DNA of 64,000 nucleotides from Verrucomicrobiota bacterium (GTDB taxonomy: Bacteria > Verrucomicrobiota > Verrucomicrobiia > CAIQCK01). The notes under the pieces were generated by a model, which did not search any database, was not told the DNA's origin, and was given only the letters and a program-made list of their open reading frames with translations. Shown piece after piece: positions 8,577 through 16,060 of this stretch. The stretch spans positions 87,976-151,975 of the forward strand of contig JAPLTX010000038.1 in assembly GCA_026397915.1 (NCBI GenBank), read 5' to 3'. How positions within the stretch are numbered: the stretch's first letter is position 1; each line of letters begins with the position of its first letter. Both the position numbers and the translations under genes were made by a program.

Positions 8577-9337
8577 GGCTTGATTCCAAACGCCGCTTCC
8601 TTTGCTGCGTCAAAGTTCTCTTGCGCCCGGGCGTATTGCTCCAAGTTGCCGATGTCCCATATCTCGCCATCGCATCGCCAGCCAAACACCGGCTCTCGCG
8701 AGCGCAGCCAAGCAATGAAGTTACCCGGCGCATCCGGATTGTTGCCACCGTCCAGGTATTCGTCAAGCAACGCCAAGCTTTCCTTGCGGTAAACGTAGAT
8801 CGGCGGCACGGCGAGGTTGCTCTTGGGAACCTGTGGCTTCTCCTGAAATTCCACCAGCCGTCCGACGCCGTCGAGCACCGCGATGCCGGTGCGTTGCTGC
8901 GCCTTCAGGTCGTCGAGCCGGCGCGCGATCACGCAACTGGCGCGACGCTCGCCTGCAAACGCCACCATCTGTGCCAGGTCCGCCGCAAACAGGTTGTCGG
9001 ACGCCAACACCAGCGCATCGCTGCGAATGTCGTGGCGCTCGACCGTAAAACGCAGGTCGCCGATCCCACCGAGCCGCGTTTCGTTTGTGAGCGTGCCGTC
9101 GTCGAGCAGGCGCACCGGCACCGGTGGTCGCCGCCAGCGCAGCCAGTTCTCGAAATGCGTGATGAACCGGTGATTGCTTATCAACGTCACGGCTTCCACG
9201 GCCGCCACCGCGAACACCTTCGCCATCACGTAATCAAGCAACGGCACACCGCGCACAGGCAGCAGCGCCTTCGGACAATTGTCCGTCAGCGGCGAAAGCC
9301 GCTGCGCGTAGCCTGCCGCAAGAACAATAGCGTGCAT
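8570..9337 (-). CDS. Sugar-phosphate nucleotidyltransferase (NTP_transferase family)
   Basis: This 255-residue protein joins a sugar-1-phosphate to a nucleotide. The N-terminal nucleotide-binding signature is LAAGYAQRLSPLTDNCPKAL, with metal-binding acidic residues in LVLASDNLFA and the later GEIWDIGNLEQY motif. It lacks the left-handed beta-helix of GlmU-like bifunctional enzymes, and its length fits RfbA/GalU/HddC relatives. It lies 14 bases downstream of the galacturonokinase-like gene and overlaps the L,D-transpeptidase gene, so it may use the sugar-1-phosphate made by the kinase. Sugar and base specificity are unknown. Confidence 0.85.
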   Translation of the reverse strand: MHAIVLAAGYAQRLSPLTDNCPKALLPVRGVPLLDYVMAKVFAVAAVEAVTLISNHRFITHFENWLRWRRPPVPVRLLDDGTLTNETRLGGIGDLRFTVERHDIRSDALVLASDNLFAADLAQMVAFAGERRASCVIARRLDDLKAQQRTGIAVLDGVGRLVEFQEKPQVPKSNLAVPPIYVYRKESLALLDEYLDGGNNPDAPGNFIAWLRSREPVFGWRCDGEIWDIGNLEQYARAQENFDAAKEAAFGIKPW

Positions 9338-9351
9338 AACTTGTCCGTGAT

Positions 9352-10593
9352 CTAAAGCAACCTCGCCCCATCGTCCGTGTCGCAGACGCAGGCGGAGAAG
9401 TTCTTTGCCTCCGTCGGATGCCGACGGGCGTAGCCTTCGGCAACAGCCACTGCGATAGCTTCGGCCCGGCTGTGTTCCACCAGCGCGATGCAGTTGCCGC
9501 GAAATCCCGCGCCGCTGAACCGCGCGCCCAGCACACCGGGCGAGCCGACTAGCAGTTCATAGAGCGTGATCAGCGGCGGCGAGCCGCACTCGTAGTTCTC
9601 CACCGAACTTTTCCCGCTCTGCACCACCAAGTTGCCGAACTGCTTTACGTTCGCGCTGGCCCAAGCCGCCGCACCGTCGCGGACACGCGCCTGCTCGGTG
9701 AAGAAGTGCGTCGCGCGCTTTCGCAATGTTGCGGGCAACGTCGAGCCATGCTCTACAAAAGTTTCCTCGCTGACCTGCCGCAGCACCGCGCCGTTGGCCA
9801 TGCGCTGGCCCGCGGCATTCAGAAGTTGCTTGGCCGCCTCGCGGCACTCGGCGACGCGCTGGTTGTAACCGGTGGACACCAGCGCTTGCTCGAAGCCGGA
9901 GTAAACAACCAGAACTTGGAATGAATCGGCTGCCGGCCCGTGCACGGAGTGCCACGTTTCGCTCTGGCAATCCAGCGAGAGCAGCTGGTCGCGCTCGGCG
10001 GCCAGAATGACCGACTGGTCAAGAATGCCGTTCCGCAAGCCAATGTAGACGTTCTCGATGGTGCGGTCGAAATGGATATTGTCCGCAATGCTTACCGACA
10101 GGCCGTTCACCGCTTCCAGCCCAAGAAGATACGCCACGCCAACCGCCGCCGAGGAACTCAGGCCGCCAATCGGTAAGTCGCCGTCCACCATCGCCATCAT
10201 GCCCCGGCTCAGACGCTTGCCGAACCGGTCGCGCAACGCCAGCGCCGCGCCGCGCAGGTAATTGCCCCAATCGCCCGGCCGAAACGGCGGGATCGAATCC
10301 AATTCAAAGCTGACTTTGCCCGGATAGTTCTTGCTGAGTGCAGCGACCTCCTTGCGATGGGAGTCCGGAGACGGCGCGAACGCCAGCAGGACCGCTTGGT
10401 TCAACGCCAATCCTGTCACTACGCCGAGTTGATGGTCCACGTGCGCGCCGAGCGGACAGATCCGATACGGTGATACCGCCACGCGCACGTCGGCCGGCGA
10501 GACGTGAAAGGCACGCATGAGCGCCGACTTCAGCGCGTCCGCGCGCTCGTCGAGGCTTGGCGGGTGGAGCAATGGTGATACGTCGCGTTTCAA
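9352..10593 (-). CDS. GHMP kinase, galacturonokinase-like (annotated elsewhere as galactokinase)
   Basis: This 413-residue GHMP kinase has the substrate loop as SPYRICPLGAHVDHQ (residues 41-55), not the PGRVNLIGEHTDY of galactokinases. From memory this form is that of plant galacturonokinase (Arabidopsis GALAK), and further stretches also recall it: GLSSSAAVGVAYLLGLE (144-160), GLRNGILDQS with the catalytic Asp, ENYECGSPPLITLYELL, and GARFSGAGFRG. It would make a 1-phosphate of D-galacturonate or a related uronic acid or hexose. The start shown is TTG; an ATG at 10518 would leave only 17 residues before PYRIC, shorter than expected. A nucleotidyltransferase follows at once. Kinase function is sure; substrate is inferred. 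Confidence 0.8.
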   Translation of the reverse strand: MKRDVSPLLHPPSLDERADALKSALMRAFHVSPADVRVAVSPYRICPLGAHVDHQLGVVTGLALNQAVLLAFAPSPDSHRKEVAALSKNYPGKVSFELDSIPPFRPGDWGNYLRGAALALRDRFGKRLSRGMMAMVDGDLPIGGLSSSAAVGVAYLLGLEAVNGLSVSIADNIHFDRTIENVYIGLRNGILDQSVILAAERDQLLSLDCQSETWHSVHGPAADSFQVLVVYSGFEQALVSTGYNQRVAECREAAKQLLNAAGQRMANGAVLRQVSEETFVEHGSTLPATLRKRATHFFTEQARVRDGAAAWASANVKQFGNLVVQSGKSSVENYECGSPPLITLYELLVGSPGVLGARFSGAGFRGNCIALVEHSRAEAIAVAVAEGYARRHPTEAKNFSACVCDTDDGARLL

Positions 10594-10673
10594 TCCGGAT
10601 TAAGCTTTGCCGCGCCCGAAACGCCTGTCAACGCGATTGTGGATGGGTTCGCCGCCGGCTCGCCAAATGACAA

Positions 10674-10703
10674 GGGTGCGGCGGTTGGAGAACCGCCGCA
10701 CCC
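10674..10703 (-). terminator. Strong stem-loop after the oxidoreductase gene
   Basis: A perfect 13-bp stem, GGGTGCGGCGGTT with its complement, closes a GGAG/CTCC tetraloop 29 bases past the stop of the minus-strand oxidoreductase gene. It separates that unit from the kinase gene. The run of U expected of an intrinsic terminator is weak (CTTGTCATTT on the minus strand). Confidence 0.65.
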
Positions 10704-10731
10704 TGTCAGGGTATTACAATTTAACACCGGT

Positions 10732-12300
10732 TCAGACTTTATCCGGCACAACGAACGGCGCGCGATACTTGTCCTTCACCAACGCATTGGCGGCAGCATT
10801 GTCCACGAATTGCTCTTTCTTCGGATCGAACTTCAGCCACGCGCTGATCGTCGCTGGCGTCTTGGCAAGGTCCACCCCGTTGGCGGCCAGATGCTCGCAC
10901 ATACGACCGAAGGCTTCCGAGACGACAGCGTTGCTCTTGACCTGATCGCGAATCTCGTCCGCCGAGGTTTTCTTGCCGACGCGATAGGCGATGTTGCCTT
11001 GGTGGCAGAGTCCGGCGCTGAGATGGCCTTCGAGGATCGGGGCGTTGAGGTCGGAGGTCTTACGGCTGCGCACGGCCTTGATGAAGTTCGCGAAGTGGTC
11101 GTCGGCGCCCTTGAACTTCCCCTTGTATTCCGGAATCTCCTTGCCGTCATTGTCGAAGATGTCGGCCTGGGTGTAGCTCGGGATGCTGACGAAGCCATTC
11201 TCGCAGTGGATGATCACACCGATGGAACTGCGCGGGTCACCGGCCGAGCGTCCGCCCCTGACGGACCGCATGTCCGCCGGCGCCTTCTCGCTCTTCTTAG
11301 GCTCGGCCTTCTTTGGCGGCGGCGTAAACTTCACCGGCCAGTATTTATCCATCTCTTCGCTGTCGGCCTTGCTCGCCAGTCCGCGCACTTCGAAGATCAA
11401 CGGCGCTTTCTCGTAGTCGAGCATCATGATTTGCGTGTTCGGCGTTTCGCCAGCGTCGTTGTAGCCAAGCCGGCCGCCGATGCACAGGACTTGCGGCGCG
11501 AGCGTCTTCTCGCCGAGGAACCAGCGACCGATGTCCACTTGGTGGACACCCTGATTGCCGAGGTCGCCGTTGCCGTAAAGCCAAATCCAGTGCCAGTCGT
11601 AGTGGACGGGACCGAACTTGCCGTTGCGGTGCGGCGGCACCAACTGCGCGGGGCCGCTCCAGAGATTGTAGTCAATGCCTTCCGGGATTTGTTGTTCGCC
11701 GATCAACTCGCCGATGCTCTTGCGGCGCTTGTAGCAGAGGCCGCGGGCCACCTTGATCTTGCCGAGGCCGCCCTTGCGGATGAACTCCACCGCCTGGCGG
11801 ATGCCTTGGCTGGAACGGCTCTGGCTGCCGACTTGGACGATGCGGTTGTATTTGGCGGCGGCCTTCACGGCTTGGCGGCCTTCCCAGATGCAATGCGACG
11901 CGGGCTTCTCCACATAGATGTCCTTGCCCGCCTGGCAGGCCCAGACGGTCAGCAGCGCGTGCCAGTGGTTTGGCGTGGCGGTCGTGACGGCGTCAATCTC
12001 CTTGTCCTCCAACAGTTTCCGCGGGTCTTTGTAGGCTTTGACCTTCTCACCGCGCTTCTCAAACTCGGCGACGCCTTTGGCGAGAGTGTTGGCATCCACC
12101 TCGCAGAGAGCGACGATCTTCACGCCCTCGATCTTTCGCAGCGCGTTGATGTGCTCGCGGCCGCGGCCGCCGAAGCCGATGACACCGACGCGGATGGTGT
12201 CGTTCGCGCCGGCTGCGCGCGCCCAGGTCCAGGGCAGGCTTGCACCCGCCGCGACGATCAATGATTGTTTCAGGAAATCTCTGCGTGTGGTTGTTGTCAT
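10732..12300 (-). CDS. Gfo/Idh/MocA family oxidoreductase with Tat signal
   Basis: This 522-residue protein begins with a twin-arginine signal (TTRRDFLKQSLIVAAGASLP) and has an NAD(P)-binding Rossmann domain (IRVGVIGFGGRGREHINAL, about 35-155) with the catalytic-lysine motif YVEKPASH, then a long C-terminal domain including a Lys/Pro-rich loop near residues 325-345. Such Tat-exported oxidoreductases are a large expanded family in Verrucomicrobiota and Planctomycetes and act on sugars or sugar derivatives in the periplasm; some work as glycoside-cleaving enzymes. An AAGGAG ribosome site precedes the ATG. It ends at a strong stem-loop. The substrate is unknown. Confidence 0.92.
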   Translation of the reverse strand: MTTTTRRDFLKQSLIVAAGASLPWTWARAAGANDTIRVGVIGFGGRGREHINALRKIEGVKIVALCEVDANTLAKGVAEFEKRGEKVKAYKDPRKLLEDKEIDAVTTATPNHWHALLTVWACQAGKDIYVEKPASHCIWEGRQAVKAAAKYNRIVQVGSQSRSSQGIRQAVEFIRKGGLGKIKVARGLCYKRRKSIGELIGEQQIPEGIDYNLWSGPAQLVPPHRNGKFGPVHYDWHWIWLYGNGDLGNQGVHQVDIGRWFLGEKTLAPQVLCIGGRLGYNDAGETPNTQIMMLDYEKAPLIFEVRGLASKADSEEMDKYWPVKFTPPPKKAEPKKSEKAPADMRSVRGGRSAGDPRSSIGVIIHCENGFVSIPSYTQADIFDNDGKEIPEYKGKFKGADDHFANFIKAVRSRKTSDLNAPILEGHLSAGLCHQGNIAYRVGKKTSADEIRDQVKSNAVVSEAFGRMCEHLAANGVDLAKTPATISAWLKFDPKKEQFVDNAAANALVKDKYRAPFVVPDKV

Positions 12301-12341
12301 GGTTTTCTCCTTTTCAGTTCAAAGCGTTCTACCGCGCGCCA

Positions 12342-13316
12342 TCACTTTGCAGCCTTCGTCGCCGCGTATTTCTTGTAATGCTCCGCCACTTTCCCTTCCT
12401 TCTCGTCGCCGGTATGGAACAGGAACCGATACCGGAAAGTCACCTTCTTGCCCGCTGCCACCTTCAGGTCGCCGGCACCGGCGGGTTGCTTCTGCTCGGT
12501 CTTGGCGGTGAAATCATGGATGCCGTAGGGATTGGCGCTGAACAGGCCGTAGTCGCGCACATGCCAATACGTCGGGTGCCGCGGGTTTTTCGGGTGATCG
12601 AAGATGGCGACGGCGACGGGCTTGCCGTTGACGGGGCCGTAGTAATCCACCCACTCGGCGCGCTTGGCCCAGGCGTCCACGTCGCGGTTGCCTTTGCTGT
12701 TGATGATGTGTCCCTCGGCCACCTTGCCTTTGGCCTTGACGCTCATCGAGGTTGGCAGCCGGATGCTCATCGAGCCTTCCTTCGTGTCGCCGAGCGTCAG
12801 GTCACCCTCGGAGGCGATGAACGTGATCTCGAAGTCGAGCATTCGCACGTCAGAATGCGGATAGAACCGGATGGTCCGCTCGTCGGAGCAGAGGGGTTTG
12901 CCATCGGCGGAGACCCACTTGTTGAGGGAGCGGATCACGCCCTGCTTGGGGCCGGAGGTCAGTTCCAGGAACTTCTCGTGGAGGGTCTTGCCGAAAGCTT
13001 TCTGCTCGGACCAGCAGTCAACGTCGTTGACCTTGCCGTGCGCATACCAGAGGCCCTTGTGGTGGATGTGGTCCTGCACGTCGTTGGCGTTTTCCTTCAT
13101 CGGCCAATCGCGCGTCATCCCTACGCCGCCGGGGCCGATGATGGGATAGAGATACGGCCGGGCGACGTCCTTGTAGTTATACTCCGTGAAAAGTTCGCCG
13201 CAGATTTCCACCCTCACTTTGCCGCCCGCGTCGGTGATGGAAACGCCTTCCGCGCCGATAGCCGCCGTCGCCGCCACTGCGCTCGCAACCAACATCACAG
13301 CCACACGATTGCTCAT
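12342..13316 (-). CDS. DUF6807 (PmoA-like) exported protein
   Basis: This 324-residue protein has a Sec signal peptide (about residues 1-22, ending AAIGA) and a body of the PF14100/DUF6807 kind: VRVEICGELFTEYNYKD, then RPYLYPIIGPGGVGMTR, then DHIHHKGLWYAHG. The family is often labelled 'PmoA' in databases but is not methane monooxygenase; it is common beside Gfo/Idh/MocA genes in Verrucomicrobiota and is probably linked to carbohydrate use. It lies 41 bases upstream of the oxidoreductase gene on the same strand, and an AAGGAAA ribosome site precedes the start. Confidence 0.88.
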   Translation of the reverse strand: MSNRVAVMLVASAVAATAAIGAEGVSITDAGGKVRVEICGELFTEYNYKDVARPYLYPIIGPGGVGMTRDWPMKENANDVQDHIHHKGLWYAHGKVNDVDCWSEQKAFGKTLHEKFLELTSGPKQGVIRSLNKWVSADGKPLCSDERTIRFYPHSDVRMLDFEITFIASEGDLTLGDTKEGSMSIRLPTSMSVKAKGKVAEGHIINSKGNRDVDAWAKRAEWVDYYGPVNGKPVAVAIFDHPKNPRHPTYWHVRDYGLFSANPYGIHDFTAKTEQKQPAGAGDLKVAAGKKVTFRYRFLFHTGDEKEGKVAEHYKKYAATKAAK

Positions 13317-13450
13317 TCTATTTCCTTAAAGTTGAGTTTCAGTTTCAACGTCACCGTCGTCAATCACCGCAATCCGCGCGACGCACACGATGACCACAAC
13401 CCGCGTTTTGTCTCAAGCCTTTTGTGCCGAAAACCGGAGATCTTTTGGTA

Positions 13451-14605
13451 TCACTGTTGTTTCGCCTGCAACCACCACTTCAGCCAGCAGTAGAAGCTCG
13501 CGCCGATCTGCTGATAGCCGGTGGCGTTGGGATGGACGCCATTGTTGTCCGGGTAGCCGTCCACGGGATCGAGGTTGAGTTCGGTCGGCACGAGGTGGAT
13601 GCCTTCGCGCTCGCGGCCAGCGAACCGTTTGAGCATCTGCTCCACAAGGCGGTGCTGGATGCGCTTCCAACCCCAACGGTGATACTTGCCCTTGTAGTTG
13701 GCCTCGAAGCCCGACTCGCGCGAGTTCGGCGGTGTGGTCAACCCGATGGCGAAGACCGTGCGCGGCGCGGCGGCGCGGAACGCCTTCAGGAACTTCTCGG
13801 CGGTGTCGAGCGTCCCGGCGATGTGTGCGTCCATCGTCTTGGCGTTGTCGGGGCTGGCGCCGAAGCAATCGTTGATGCCGAGCAACACCGTCATCACATC
13901 CGGCGGCTGGCCGGCGCAGTTCTCGCGGAAGTAGCGCGGGATGTCCAACGCCGGCTTGCCGTCGGCTCCCGGAAAGAGGAACGGGCTGCTCAACCGCCTT
14001 CCTTTCTCGTCAAGCTTGTGGTCGAGCTTGGCGTCGTAGCGCGTCAGGAATGCTGCCCACGTCCAGCCGCCGTAGCCTTCGTGCGCCACGCCCGGCTTGA
14101 CGGACGCGGGTTTGTGTGTGCCGAGCATCGTCCATTTCGGGTTGCCCGGCTCCGAGAGCAACCGTCCAATTTCGTTTGGATAGATGGTTGCATGCGTGAG
14201 GCTGTCGCCGACAATAAGCAACCGCAGATTTCGGTTTACGCCGGCGTCCTTGGGCGCGATGCGTAGCATCGTCTTCGCGCGCTGTAATTCCTTTCCTTGC
14301 GCGCTTTTCACGACGACGCCGAATGCGTGCTGGCCCACGTCCTTGTCGGTTGGCGTCACGGTCCATCGCTTGGCTTCCGACCTGCCGATGTCGCACGTCA
14401 CCTCGAAGCGATAGCTCTCCGGCTTCTCCGTCAGGACGATGTTGTCGTAGTAGAGACTGATCGGCACGCCCGGCACGCCATACCACGTCGGTGGCAGCGT
14501 GAGACGGAGAGAGGTTTGTTCAGCTCCGGTTGCCGCGGCAACAAGAAGCCAGAGGGCCAGCGATGTTTGGAGGACGAGTTGTTTGGATGTTGTGTTCGGT
14601 TTCAT
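13451..14605 (-). CDS. SGNH/GDSL-type hydrolase, exported
   Basis: The protein has 384 residues from the ATG at 14605, which begins a signal peptide (KQLVLQTSLALWLLVAAATGA). An in-frame upstream start would only add non-coding-like residues. The N-terminal 110 residues are beta-rich. The hydrolase domain follows, with block I LLIVGDSLTHATIYP (catalytic Ser), block III LLGINDCFG and block V DNNGVHPNATGYQ (catalytic His). It is probably an esterase acting on acylated glycans or similar substrates. The start overlaps the stop of the ceramidase-like gene by 4 bases (ATGA), so the two are translated together. Confidence 0.88.
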   Translation of the reverse strand: MKPNTTSKQLVLQTSLALWLLVAAATGAEQTSLRLTLPPTWYGVPGVPISLYYDNIVLTEKPESYRFEVTCDIGRSEAKRWTVTPTDKDVGQHAFGVVVKSAQGKELQRAKTMLRIAPKDAGVNRNLRLLIVGDSLTHATIYPNEIGRLLSEPGNPKWTMLGTHKPASVKPGVAHEGYGGWTWAAFLTRYDAKLDHKLDEKGRRLSSPFLFPGADGKPALDIPRYFRENCAGQPPDVMTVLLGINDCFGASPDNAKTMDAHIAGTLDTAEKFLKAFRAAAPRTVFAIGLTTPPNSRESGFEANYKGKYHRWGWKRIQHRLVEQMLKRFAGREREGIHLVPTELNLDPVDGYPDNNGVHPNATGYQQIGASFYCWLKWWLQAKQQ

Positions 14606-15912
14606 GATTGCCAGAGTTTCCGCAACTGCATCGCCGCGACGGCGACCATTTCCTCGCCGGTGAACGGCGCCGCATACGCGCTGCGCGCCAGCCATGTCTC
14701 ATAGCCGCCGAGTTCGTAGTCCACCCGCGTTGGAGTGTAGCAACTGTAGCCATTCGCCAGTTCGATGAACGCCGTGACCGGAAACGGCGACGCATTCTTC
14801 AGGTCGAGGCCGTGACGGCAGAAGACCTCACCCGGAGAAGTGGATGCGGCAAACTCGCCGACGCGCAGCGATTGGATCACCATCGGGACTTCGTCCGGCC
14901 ATTTCAGCAGTTCCAGTCGCTCCTTCCCGTAAAGCCGATCCACCAGCGGCAGCTTCTGGTTCTCCGATTGCACGCGCGCTTCTTCGATCTCGGCGCCTTT
15001 CAGTTTCCGCACCCGCAGCATGTAAGTGCTCTGGGTTGCAGCGAGTGTCAGTAGCCCATCGAACTTCGCCTTCGCCCAGCATTGGTCCACCTGGTCGGCA
15101 ATCCAGCCCGCGACCTCGCGCCTGCGCTCGCCCGGCTTGCGCACCACGGGCTTGTGCATCACGTCCACGTTGTTCACGTCGCCGGACGCGCCGTGCGTCA
15201 GCAACGCCACAAAGTTCTCGCCCTTGCGCTCGCGCATCAGGTTGGCGAACACGCCGTAGTAGTCAGCCGAGATGGCATCGCCCGGCCCGTCGCCGACGTA
15301 GTGCAGAGAGAAGTTTGCGATCACCGCCAGCGGATGGCCCGTTATTGTGGACTCGATCATCAACATCGGCACCTGCGGGTCGGTCGGGCCGGCGGGGCGG
15401 AGGACGTTCGGGTTGCCGATGCCGGGATTCATCTTCACCGTGCCGTCCTTCAGGTGATAGCGACGGTTGAAACCGGCCCGCGGTTCCCAGCCGTTGGCCC
15501 ATGCGGCACGCGCCGGCTGCAAATGCTCCGCCGCCTTCCCCGCAGCTTCGCCGACGCGCTGGATCACCATCTCGATGAACGCCGCCTCGCGTTCGGACTG
15601 GAAGATGGTGAGTGTGCAGGGCGCGCTGTGCGTGTGGGTGCAGGAGACGCAGATGTTCTCGACGGGAATGTTTGCGGCCTTGGCCGCCGCCGCGCGGGCC
15701 CTTGCCGTGTCGTCGTTGTTCAGGGCGATGAGGTCCAGCAGCACGAACGCGACGCGCACGCCGCCCGATTCAAGCACGATCGCGCGCGCATGGAGCGGGT
15801 CGAGGATGGATTTGGCTGCGCGCCCGGTGAGCGAACCTGCCAGTGAGACGCCGACTGCGGGTGTGATATCCGCCACCGCTGCGCCGGCCCGAAGAGGATG
15901 AGCATTTGACAT
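14602..15912 (-). CDS. Neutral/alkaline non-lysosomal ceramidase-like protein
   Basis: This 436-residue protein matches the N-terminal domain of neutral ceramidases: LRAGAAVADITPAVGVSLAG at the start, CVSCTHTHSAP with zinc-ligand histidines at about residue 95, and NFSLHYVGDGPGDAISADYYG. No signal peptide is evident, and the C-terminal Ig-like domain of true ceramidases is missing. In Verrucomicrobiota and Planctomycetes such proteins are frequent and rarely act on ceramide; an amidase or esterase role on other substrates is as likely. It is co-translated with the SGNH hydrolase. Confidence 0.85.
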   Translation of the reverse strand: MSNAHPLRAGAAVADITPAVGVSLAGSLTGRAAKSILDPLHARAIVLESGGVRVAFVLLDLIALNNDDTARARAAAAKAANIPVENICVSCTHTHSAPCTLTIFQSEREAAFIEMVIQRVGEAAGKAAEHLQPARAAWANGWEPRAGFNRRYHLKDGTVKMNPGIGNPNVLRPAGPTDPQVPMLMIESTITGHPLAVIANFSLHYVGDGPGDAISADYYGVFANLMRERKGENFVALLTHGASGDVNNVDVMHKPVVRKPGERRREVAGWIADQVDQCWAKAKFDGLLTLAATQSTYMLRVRKLKGAEIEEARVQSENQKLPLVDRLYGKERLELLKWPDEVPMVIQSLRVGEFAASTSPGEVFCRHGLDLKNASPFPVTAFIELANGYSCYTPTRVDYELGGYETWLARSAYAAPFTGEEMVAVAAMQLRKLWQS

Positions 15913-15933
15913 AGCGTTACGAGGTTGATGGCA

Positions 15934-15962
15934 AGGTTATGCCGCCCGCGTTTGCCGGACAA
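15934..15962 (-). promoter_or_regulatory. Promoter of the ceramidase-like/SGNH/DUF6807/oxidoreductase set
   Basis: On the minus strand TTGTCC (15957-15962) and TAACCT (15934-15939) are 17 bases apart, 21 bases before the ATG at 15912. Whether transcription runs as far as the DUF6807 gene is unknown, as 134 bases separate it from the SGNH gene. Confidence 0.55.
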
Positions 15963-16060
15963 GAGAAAACCCCGTTTTGTCGTTCGCCATCCGCCGAGCC
16001 ATCACGTTTTCCGCCGCCGATGGTCGCGGAGACGTGTGAGTTGAACTTCGTTGTTACCGT

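Noticed and set aside
9352-10593. Plain galactokinase call
   Set aside because: The substrate loop differs from the galactokinase signature and no galT, galE or galM is near.
12342-13316. Methane monooxygenase subunit A, as 'PmoA' labels might suggest
   Set aside because: It is a soluble exported DUF6807 protein without the membrane helices and metal ligands of true PmoA.
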